A DNA stretch of 24,762 nucleotides, from the NCBI GenBank assembly GCA_046704785.1, contig JBJKRF010000111.1:1-24762 (forward strand), in the 5' to 3' direction. Shown here in pieces: positions 1 through 6,954 of this stretch. The notes beneath the pieces were generated by a model, which was not told the origin of the DNA, ran no database searches, and saw only the letters and a program-made list of their open reading frames with translations. Source of the stretch: JBJKRF01 sp046704785 (GTDB taxonomy: Bacteria; Chloroflexota; Anaerolineae; Anaerolineales; Villigracilaceae). A program made the position numbers and the translations under genes. The stretch's first letter is position 1. Every line of letters begins with the position of its first letter.

Positions 1-124
<124 letters not shown>

Positions 125-194
125 ACACCCCATAAGCTTGCCCTATCCCACTGATTCCCAGAGAACCGAAAAACCTGATAACTTGCTAACAACG

Positions 195-223
195 TTGACA
201 AACATATTTATTCTTGATAATAT
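195..223 (+). promoter_or_regulatory. Sigma-70-type promoter of the Fe-S carrier gene
   Basis: A perfect -35 box TTGACA (195-200) is followed by a 17-base spacer and a -10 box TAATAT (218-223). Transcription should start near 230, giving a leader of about 32 bases with AAGGAG just before the ATG at 262. This is the best consensus promoter in the window. Confidence 0.8.
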
Positions 224-261
224 TTACCTACATACATAGTATTACCTATAAGGAGAGCCCT

Positions 262-687
262 ATGCTCCAAGAAATCGAAACCAACATTCAAATTCAGAGT
301 GAAACCATCTCGCTGTCCCCTGCGGCCGCGGCTGCCGTGCGCAATATTCTGGCAGAACGTCAACTCGACGATTATTCTTTACGAGTATACGTGGCTGGCA
401 GCGGGTGCTGTGGCGTACAGTTCGGCATGGCCCTGGACAACAACATTCGGGCCAACGACCAGACTTTCACGTCTGAGGGTGTACAAATCGTGGTCGACGA
501 TATGTCCATCGACTACCTGCGTGGCGCTACCGTTGACTTCATCAACGATCCCCAACACGGCGCTGGTTTCGTGGTCGATAGCCCCAGCAATGTCGGCAGT
601 TCCTGCGGATGTGGCGGGCACGACGAAGCCAGTGCAGAATCAGGATCGACCTGCGCCTGCGGCGGAAATTGCGACTGCGGAAACTGA
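262..687 (+). CDS. A-type Fe-S cluster carrier (IscA/HesB family) with Cys-rich tail
   Basis: This 141-residue protein belongs to the HesB/IscA/ErpA family, which hold or transfer Fe-S clusters to apoproteins in the cytoplasm. The family has three conserved cysteines. Here C49 sits in GSGCCGVQFG, matching the usual GGCSGFQYG position, and C115 and C117 sit in SSCGCGG, matching the CGCG motif; the spacing (66 residues) is close to the usual 64. Two things are odd: an extra C50 beside the first ligand, and a tail after residue 118 ending CACGGNCDCGN with four more cysteines, absent from classic IscA. The start at 262 is chosen because AAGGAG lies just upstream; a longer frame from 214 has no ribosome site. 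It stands alone with its own promoter and terminator, without iscS or iscU nearby, so the exact subtype is open. Confidence 0.9.
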   Translation: MLQEIETNIQIQSETISLSPAAAAAVRNILAERQLDDYSLRVYVAGSGCCGVQFGMALDNNIRANDQTFTSEGVQIVVDDMSIDYLRGATVDFINDPQHGAGFVVDSPSNVGSSCGCGGHDEASAESGSTCACGGNCDCGN

Positions 688-706
688 CAAACATCCTTTC
701 ACGAAT

Positions 707-738
707 AAAAAAGAGGCCGGATGAACGGCCTCTTTTTT
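707..738. terminator. Bidirectional rho-independent terminator
   Basis: Inverted arms GAGGCCG (713-719) and CGGCCTC (726-732) are flanked by A6 on the left (707-712) and T6 on the right (733-738). The hairpin therefore works on both strands and serves the convergent Fe-S carrier and SH3b genes. Confidence 0.9.
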
Positions 739-768
739 ATTCTCTTTGGAACCAAGGCACAGGAGGGG

Positions 769-1383
769 TCAACGACCACGCAGGAAGGAAATCAGCGCCC
801 CGAAGCCGCCGATCAGCGCCAAAAGGACGATCACCAGCCCTATCGGAACGCCGCCCGAACGCACATTGGACGTCTCGAACGTCGGGATGGCAAGCGGACC
901 CGGCGGTGTGAACGTGGGCAAACGGGTGGGCGTCGATTGCGGTTGAAAAGCCGCCTCGAGGGTTGGATCAAGCGTCGGCGTGGTTACCAACGTGGGCGTG
1001 GGAGGCGGCTCGATGATTTGGAGACTCGCTCCTGGAGAAAGCGAAACCAGCGGGGCGTAAATCCAACCGATATTACCGGGAACGCCCTGATATTCGATCT
1101 CGATCCAATCGCCGCCGGGAGAACGCCCCAGAGCAGGGGCTGTCTCCCCCGTCAGCAAAACACCGATGGGAGGATACTGATAAGAGCTGGGGCCCCCTCG
1201 AACATTAATTTGCTCTGGATATGTAACCGTCACCACAGGGCCCGTAGGTGAACTTGTCACGGTTGGGATCGAACCCGTCGGCTGTTGGGCCGCAACTTTT
1301 TCCTGCGCAGGCACGTTAAGTAACAGAACGATCAAACCGGTTAAGAGCGCAAACCAAAATACCGGCTTCAAAAATGGACGCAT
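769..1383 (-). CDS. Secreted or anchored SH3b-domain protein
   Basis: This 204-residue envelope protein has unknown partners. An N-terminal hydrophobic segment (about residues 8-22, FWFALLTGLIVLLLNV) looks like a signal peptide or anchor. Residues about 40-115 form a bacterial SH3 domain: INVRGGPSSYQYPPIG, then GDWIEIEY and GWIYAPLV, the typical pattern of SH3b domains that bind cell-wall or protein ligands. A Pro/Thr-rich linker follows (PPPTPTLVTTPTLDPT), then a C-terminal membrane helix (IGLVIVLLALIGGFGALISF) ending in basic LRGR. The start at 1383 is preceded by AGGTGAT; a longer frame to 1470 begins with an unlikely non-hydrophobic stretch. Two membrane segments around an exposed SH3b domain suggest a display protein of the cell surface. 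The specific function is unknown. Confidence 0.8.
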   Translation of the reverse strand: MRPFLKPVFWFALLTGLIVLLLNVPAQEKVAAQQPTGSIPTVTSSPTGPVVTVTYPEQINVRGGPSSYQYPPIGVLLTGETAPALGRSPGGDWIEIEYQGVPGNIGWIYAPLVSLSPGASLQIIEPPPTPTLVTTPTLDPTLEAAFQPQSTPTRLPTFTPPGPLAIPTFETSNVRSGGVPIGLVIVLLALIGGFGALISFLRGR

Positions 1384-1534
1384 TACATCACCTATCTCAA
1401 GAGGTTTTAAGGCCCTCCAGGAACTCCACGACCAGAGACACCCATAAAAACATTTTTCGGAGTTCGCCAAAAAAATACCCCCGTCTCTGCCGTTCCATGT
1501 AAATTCTAGAGGACCAATTTTAAACGAAGATGAT

Positions 1535-1547
1535 TATAATCTAAACT
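1535..1547 (+). promoter_or_regulatory. -10 box of a probable leaderless transcript
   Basis: A perfect TATAAT (1535-1540) ends 7 bases before the ATG at 1548, and no ribosome-binding site fits between them. Transcription should begin at or one base before the start codon. No convincing -35 box is seen. Confidence 0.6.
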
Positions 1548-2135
1548 ATGGACCAGAAAATTTTCCACGGGAATATCACCCCAAAAGATATTGCAGAATC
1601 ACTCCTGGCGCACTTCAATCGCGGTAATTTGCGCACGCAAGTGGTTGGCGATGAGAAGAATATGAAAGTACAGATCGCCACACGCCCCGGCGCCGGAAGC
1701 GGCGGCCAGACGGCATTGACCGTCTCGATCAACAGCGTTCCCGATGGCGTTATGGTCAGCATCGGGCAACAGGAATGGCTAGGCGTAGCCGCCAGCATGG
1801 GAGAGACAGTGATCGCCACGCTGATGAACCCGTGGAATCTGCTTGGGCGTCTCGACGACATTGCGCAGGACATCGAAAACTTGCAACTCGTGGAGACGGC
1901 CTGGCAGGTCATCAATAAGACTGCACTGGAAGCTGGCGTAAGCACACAACTTTCGGAGCGTTTGCAACGGCTGACGTGTGACTACTGCGGTACAGCCAAT
2001 CCAACCGGAGAAGGAAACTGCATTGCCTGTGGCGCTCCCCTGGGCAACATCCAACCGCGCACATGCCCGACCTGCGGATTCGTGGTCTTGCGCGGGGAAC
2101 ATACCTGCCCCAGTTGCGGCAAAATAATTCCATAG
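1548..2135 (+). CDS. Uncharacterised protein with C-terminal double zinc ribbon
   Basis: I do not recognise a specific function for this 195-residue protein. Residues 1-125 form an alpha/beta domain with no transmembrane segment, carrying a Gly-rich turn (RPGAGSGGQ, 46-54). The C-terminal part has two zinc ribbons: C144-x2-C147 with C158-x2-C161 (CDYC/CIAC), and C173-x2-C176 with C187-x2-C190 (CPTC/CPSC). This is the DZANK-like double ribbon often used for protein or nucleic acid contacts. Translation probably starts at 1548 on a leaderless message (TATAAT 7 bases upstream). It is monocistronic, closed by a hairpin terminator shared with the convergent reductase gene. Confidence 0.8.
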   Translation: MDQKIFHGNITPKDIAESLLAHFNRGNLRTQVVGDEKNMKVQIATRPGAGSGGQTALTVSINSVPDGVMVSIGQQEWLGVAASMGETVIATLMNPWNLLGRLDDIAQDIENLQLVETAWQVINKTALEAGVSTQLSERLQRLTCDYCGTANPTGEGNCIACGAPLGNIQPRTCPTCGFVVLRGEHTCPSCGKIIP

Positions 2136-2164
2136 GCATTCTTGCCAGTTGGTTCTGTGCTGAC

Positions 2165-2192
2165 AAAAAACAGCTCACACGAGCTGTTTTTT
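2165..2192. terminator. Bidirectional rho-independent terminator
   Basis: A12-bp perfect stem, AAAAAACAGCTC (2165-2176) with GAGCTGTTTTTT (2181-2192), encloses a 4-base loop ACAC. The A and T flanks make it work for both convergent genes. Confidence 0.9.
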
Positions 2193-2228
2193 TGAGTTAA
2201 TGTCTTGTGTCGAATGGCCGACAGATAT

Positions 2229-3218
<990 letters not shown>

Positions 3219-3295
3219 ATTCTGCTCCTCATAAGTTTTTTTCTATTCCTACCGGGGATGAATACTACCCCAGGCCGACGTCTCGTAAACAATCC

Positions 3296-4627
3296 CTAGA
3301 ATCCGAATAAAAAGGCGAGATCATTGACGTTCGTCCCGGTGGGGCCGGTTTCGATCAGGCTGTTCAACGCTTTGAAAAAGGTGTACGAGTCGTTTCGGTT
3401 GAGATATTCTATCGGCTGTAAACCAAGCGTCTCGGCCTGCCGCCAGGTTTCGCCGCTAACGACGGCCCCCGCCGCGGGAGTCGCTCCATCTTCGCCATCG
3501 GTCGCCAGGCTGAGCAACATGACATCCGGGAATCCGGCCAGTTCGTTGACAGCCGCCAGAGCCAATTCTGTATTTCGGCCACCACGGCCTTGACCCTGCA
3601 AGGTGACCGTCGTCTCGCCGCCAGCCAATAGACAGAAGGGGCGCGGAACCGGCTCCCCGCGTTGTGCGGCCCAACGCAGCGTCCGTGACAAGTCTATCGC
3701 GGCTTCACGGGCTTCGCCACGCAAGTCCGCGCGCAATAAGTACGGATGAAAGCCTTCCGCCTGCGCCTGCTGCATGGCAGCCTGCATCGCCAACAAGTTA
3801 TTCCCTACGATGACGTTCCGGACGCGCTCAAAGCGCTCATCAGCGGGCTTAAGCGTCTCGCGGAGGGTGAGCGCATCCAAGATGGAGCGAGGCGTTCCGG
3901 ACTGCAGTTTATCCTGTTTCAGAAGGTGCCGCGCGTCCTGGCGCGTTGTCGGGTCGGGAGCCGTTGGGCCGGATGCGATGGTTTCGAGGGCATTTCCGAC
4001 CACATCTGACAGGATTAGAGAAAGGACGGTGGCCTGCGTCTGTTGCAGCAGTCCGCCACCTTTGAGCAGGTCCAGGTGACGACGCAGAGTATTGATCTCG
4101 TCAATGGTGGCGCCACACGCCAGAAGATTCTGAGTCAATTGTTGGAGGTCGGCAAGAGATACGCCCGGCACAGGCGCAGTCATCAAGGCCGAGCCGCCGC
4201 CGGAAAGCAGACAAATTAGCAGGTCACCAGGTTGGACATCGTGCAGAAACGCCAGGGCAACCTGGGCAGCCGCCAAGCTGCGGGCGCCCGGAAGAGGATG
4301 ATCAGCCTCGATAACGGTATAGCGGCTACGGGAGATTGGAGCGTGTTTGACAATGACCAAGCCGCGAACCAAACGCTCGTCCAGCAGCGCGTCCAGGGCC
4401 TGGGTCATTGTCCAGGCCGCTTTTCCCAGCGCAAAAAGGTGAACGGCGGGAAAGTCATCAAGGACATAAGACTGCCCTTCCACAAGCAACCTGTTCCCCT
4501 CACGCCGTACGCAGCGTTGGAGGGCGATGGCCGGGTTGGCGGCCTCGAGCGCGGATTGCAAGATGCGCTGCACCGAAGCGCCGTATGGATGACTGGCAAG
4601 TGCGGGTGAATAGAAATTTTGGGGCAT
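3296..4627 (-). CDS. Glycerate 2-kinase (MOFRL family)
   Basis: The 443-residue protein matches the GckA/TtuD-type glycerate kinases, which phosphorylate D-glycerate with ATP to 2-phosphoglycerate. The N-terminal domain carries ALGKAA (66-71, Lys 69), the phosphate-binding loop LSGGGSAL (141-148) and TLRRHLDLLKGGGL (180-193). The C-terminal MOFRL domain (about 330-435) carries LLAGGETTVTLQGQGRGGRN and LATDGEDGATPAAGA. Length is normal for the family. No Shine-Dalgarno sequence precedes the ATG at 4627, but a -10 box TATGAT ends 6 bases before it, so the message is probably leaderless. The reductase gene follows 77 bases downstream, and together they form a hydroxypyruvate/glycerate salvage step into glycolysis. 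Confidence 0.93.
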   Translation of the reverse strand: MPQNFYSPALASHPYGASVQRILQSALEAANPAIALQRCVRREGNRLLVEGQSYVLDDFPAVHLFALGKAAWTMTQALDALLDERLVRGLVIVKHAPISRSRYTVIEADHPLPGARSLAAAQVALAFLHDVQPGDLLICLLSGGGSALMTAPVPGVSLADLQQLTQNLLACGATIDEINTLRRHLDLLKGGGLLQQTQATVLSLILSDVVGNALETIASGPTAPDPTTRQDARHLLKQDKLQSGTPRSILDALTLRETLKPADERFERVRNVIVGNNLLAMQAAMQQAQAEGFHPYLLRADLRGEAREAAIDLSRTLRWAAQRGEPVPRPFCLLAGGETTVTLQGQGRGGRNTELALAAVNELAGFPDVMLLSLATDGEDGATPAAGAVVSGETWRQAETLGLQPIEYLNRNDSYTFFKALNSLIETGPTGTNVNDLAFLFGF

Positions 4628-4663
4628 TAACTAATCATAGCATTGGCGTTAAAAATTTAACAA
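4628..4663 (-). promoter_or_regulatory. Promoter of the glycerate kinase gene, leaderless
   Basis: Reading the minus strand, -35 TTGTTA (4663-4658) is followed by an 18-base spacer and -10 TATGAT (4639-4634). Only six bases separate the -10 box from ATG, which puts the predicted +1 on the A of the start codon. Confidence 0.6.
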
Positions 4664-4667
4664 CCGA

Positions 4668-4694
4668 GTTTGGAAAGTTTGGAAGTTTGGAAAA
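4668..4694 (+). repeat. Three tandem copies of GTTTGGAA(A)
   Basis: The units are at 4668-4676, 4677-4684 and 4685-4694, with a period of 8-9 bases. They sit between the divergent glycerate kinase and FHA genes, directly upstream of the kinase promoter and of a weak forward promoter. They could be a regulator site or simply a small slippage repeat. Confidence 0.6.
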
Positions 4695-4700
4695 CCGCAG

Positions 4701-4729
4701 TTCCACCTCTACAATAGTCGTGATACAAT
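4701..4729 (+). promoter_or_regulatory. Possible promoter of the FHA operon
   Basis: TTCCAC (4701-4706), a 17-base spacer and TACAAT (4724-4729) give a plausible but weak promoter. The ribosome site AGGGGAGAGG (4733-4742) begins only 3 bases beyond the -10 box, so the real start of transcription may lie elsewhere. Confidence 0.35.
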
Positions 4730-4744
4730 TTCAGGGGAGAGGCT

Positions 4745-5557
4745 ATGAGTTTGGAGATTAACGAGATTGAGAAACGGCTTCAATCGCTGATTGAAGTGCA
4801 CTTGGTTAAGTATCTTCCGAACCAAGTAACGCAGGATCGGGTTGCGCAACGTATCTCAGAAGCGTTACGTTCCAATCTATCCACGCAGGGACTTGAACAT
4901 CAAAACAGTGCGACCACTTATGAACTGGTCGTACACCCCTCTGTGCTCAGCCAGTGGCAAAAAGATCCACGGCTGCTGGAGGGATTGAACAAAATCTTTC
5001 GGTTGGTGATTGGCGAGGCGGGCATCAAATTCGACGAAGTGCCAAATATCGATCTCGCAACTGATCCACTGGTGCCCATCGATGATGTGCGCGTGCGTTT
5101 GAACAAAACAGCAGAAGTAGCAGAAACACAAGAAATGAATGAAAACAAAGATATTGAGAGCGCCCCTGCTAAGAGTGCATTTTTAATCGTCGGTGGCACC
5201 AAGGTCTATACGATCCAACAGGCGGTCACGAATATTGGACGACGCCTGGACAATCACTTGGTAGTGGACGATCCACGCGTCTCGCGCTATCACGCACAGA
5301 TCCGTCACGTTCGTGGACGTTTTATCATCTTCGATTTGAATTCGACCGGGGGAACCTATGTCAACGGACAACGAATCAACAACAGTGTGTTATATCCAGG
5401 CGATGTGATCTCACTGGCGGGGCTGCCTGTCATTTTCGGGCAGGATAACCCGCCTTCCAGCACCTCGCCCGGCGACACATCTCCCCTGACGAGCACTTCC
5501 GGCGAACGCGAAACCGCAACGCTCCGAACCATTCCTCCACAAGAGAAAAAGCAGTAA
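4745..5557 (+). CDS. FhaA-like protein: DUF3662 plus FHA domain
   Basis: This 270-residue protein has the layout of FhaA. An N-terminal DUF3662 domain (about 1-120, beginning EIEKRLQSLIEVHL) is joined by an acidic linker to an FHA phosphothreonine-binding domain (about 146-235). The FHA landmarks are GRR (165-167), SRYH (180-183) and GGTYVNG (202-208). A Ser/Thr/Pro-rich tail may be phosphorylated. In mycobacteria FhaA binds phosphorylated cell-wall proteins such as MviN/FhaA partners of PknB. Here the gene leads an operon with a second FHA protein and a RodA-PBP fusion, which supports a role in wall-growth signalling. No Ser/Thr kinase is present in the window. The start has a strong AGGGGAGAGG site. 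Confidence 0.9.
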   Translation: MSLEINEIEKRLQSLIEVHLVKYLPNQVTQDRVAQRISEALRSNLSTQGLEHQNSATTYELVVHPSVLSQWQKDPRLLEGLNKIFRLVIGEAGIKFDEVPNIDLATDPLVPIDDVRVRLNKTAEVAETQEMNENKDIESAPAKSAFLIVGGTKVYTIQQAVTNIGRRLDNHLVVDDPRVSRYHAQIRHVRGRFIIFDLNSTGGTYVNGQRINNSVLYPGDVISLAGLPVIFGQDNPPSSTSPGDTSPLTSTSGERETATLRTIPPQEKKQ

Positions 5558-5559
5558 AA

Positions 5560-6033
5560 ATGAGCGGGCCGATCGTCCTGGCACTGCGGTTTCTAGCAGC
5601 CGCAGCACTTTATGCTTTCCTGGGTTGGGCGCTTTACTTGATGTGGAACACCTTACGCTCACAAATCAGCGCACTGAGTACACAGCACATCACCCCTCTT
5701 AAGATCATCCAGATGGACACTTCACAGGTATTTGAATTCGCGAAAAGTGATGTTATTATAGGACGAGACGGTGATTGCGAATGTCTGCTCGAAGATACCA
5801 CTGTTTCAGCACGACATGCACGCCTTGCTTATCATCATAATCAGTGGTGGCTCGAAGACCTGGACTCTAAAAACGGGACAACCCTGAACGAGGAAAAGGT
5901 GGTGCTCCCCACCGTGATCACAAACGGAGACACTATTCGGTGCGGCCAGTCGACACTGGCAGTCCTGGTAGAAGATGCCGAACAAAGATATGAGGAAACC
6001 AAAAAGCCTTCTAACGCGGGAGAGATGTTATGA
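5560..6033 (+). CDS. FhaB-like membrane-anchored FHA protein
   Basis: This 157-residue protein has one N-terminal membrane helix (about 5-28, VLALRFLAAAALYAFLGWAL), then a cytoplasmic FHA domain (about 56-137) with GRD (68-70), SARH (83-86) and SKNGT (103-107), all residues expected for phosphothreonine recognition. The size and layout match FhaB/FipA of Actinobacteria, a PknB target that sits beside pstP-rodA-pbpA. The gene begins 2 bases after fhaA-like and its end overlaps the next gene by 4 bases (ATGA), so translation is coupled along the operon. No strong ribosome site precedes it. The function in wall synthesis is inferred from context. Confidence 0.88.
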   Translation: MSGPIVLALRFLAAAALYAFLGWALYLMWNTLRSQISALSTQHITPLKIIQMDTSQVFEFAKSDVIIGRDGDCECLLEDTTVSARHARLAYHHNQWWLEDLDSKNGTTLNEEKVVLPTVITNGDTIRCGQSTLAVLVEDAEQRYEETKKPSNAGEML

Positions 6034-6896
6034 CTGAAGATCTCGCTTTTGCCGTAATTGGCGGTTCGGGCCTGTACGCCATGAAAGGTCTGACGGATAC
6101 AAAGGAATACGAACTCGATACACCTTTCGGGCAGCCCAGTTCACCCGTAATCGTCGGTACGCTGGAAGGCCGGCGGATCGCCTTCCTGGCGCGACATGGA
6201 ATTGGTCACGTTCTCACACCGACAGAAGTCAACTACCGGGCAAATATTTACGCGCTCAAGAGCCTGGGCGTCAATCGCATCGTCAGCATCAGCGCTTGCG
6301 GGTCGCTGCGCGAAGACTACGCGCCGGGGGAAATCGTCATCCCCGACCAGATTTTCGACAACACAAAAGATCGGGCGCGTTCCTTCTTTGGAGAAGGCAT
6401 TGTGGCGCACGTTGGCGTTGCCGATCCATTTTGCCCGGATCTATCGTCCCAGACGTTGGATGTCGTCCAACAGGCAGGGGGAAGCGTCCACAAAGGGGGC
6501 GCGCTGATTACCATCGAAGGGCCGCGTTTTTCGACCAAGGCCGAATCCAACCTCTACCGCAATTGGGGAATCTCGGTCATCGGCATGACAGCCGTCCCCG
6601 AGGTGTTCCTGGCGCGCGAGGCGGAAATCTGTTACGCTACGATGGCCCATGTCACAGATTATGATGTCTGGCACGCCAGCGAGTCGCCTGTTACAGTGGA
6701 ACAAATCATCACGACGTTGCATAAAAACACCGACCTCGCACAGGAAGCCATCCGTTTGCTGGCGAAAAATATAAGCTCCAAACGGGATTGCAACTGCGAA
6801 CACGCCCTCGAAACAGCCATCATCACCAATCCATCTAAAATTTCTAAGACGACCCGTCAAAAACTCGATTTGCTGGTCGGCAAATATCTGAAATAG
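6030..6896 (+). CDS. mtnP: S-methyl-5'-thioadenosine phosphorylase
   Basis: This 288-residue cytoplasmic enzyme cleaves methylthioadenosine, a by-product of polyamine or other SAM-dependent synthesis, with phosphate to adenine and methylthioribose-1-phosphate. It shows the MTAP pattern throughout: VIGGSGLY (9-16), FLARHGIGH (52-60), EVNYRANIYALK (66-77), EGPRFSTKAES (163-173), GMTAVPE (185-191, where purine nucleoside phosphorylases differ) and TDYDVW (209-214) with D210 and D212 contacting adenine. The start overlaps the FHA gene stop and has GGGAGAG upstream. Its place between FHA and rodA genes is unexpected and may only reflect operon growth. A related 6-oxopurine phosphorylase role is possible but less likely. 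Confidence 0.9.
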   Translation: MTEDLAFAVIGGSGLYAMKGLTDTKEYELDTPFGQPSSPVIVGTLEGRRIAFLARHGIGHVLTPTEVNYRANIYALKSLGVNRIVSISACGSLREDYAPGEIVIPDQIFDNTKDRARSFFGEGIVAHVGVADPFCPDLSSQTLDVVQQAGGSVHKGGALITIEGPRFSTKAESNLYRNWGISVIGMTAVPEVFLAREAEICYATMAHVTDYDVWHASESPVTVEQIITTLHKNTDLAQEAIRLLAKNISSKRDCNCEHALETAIITNPSKISKTTRQKLDLLVGKYLK

Positions 6897-6954
6897 ATTC
6901 TTTCTCTGCGCGGCAACCTGCAGTACATCCGCGCAGATTTCTTTCTCCAACATC

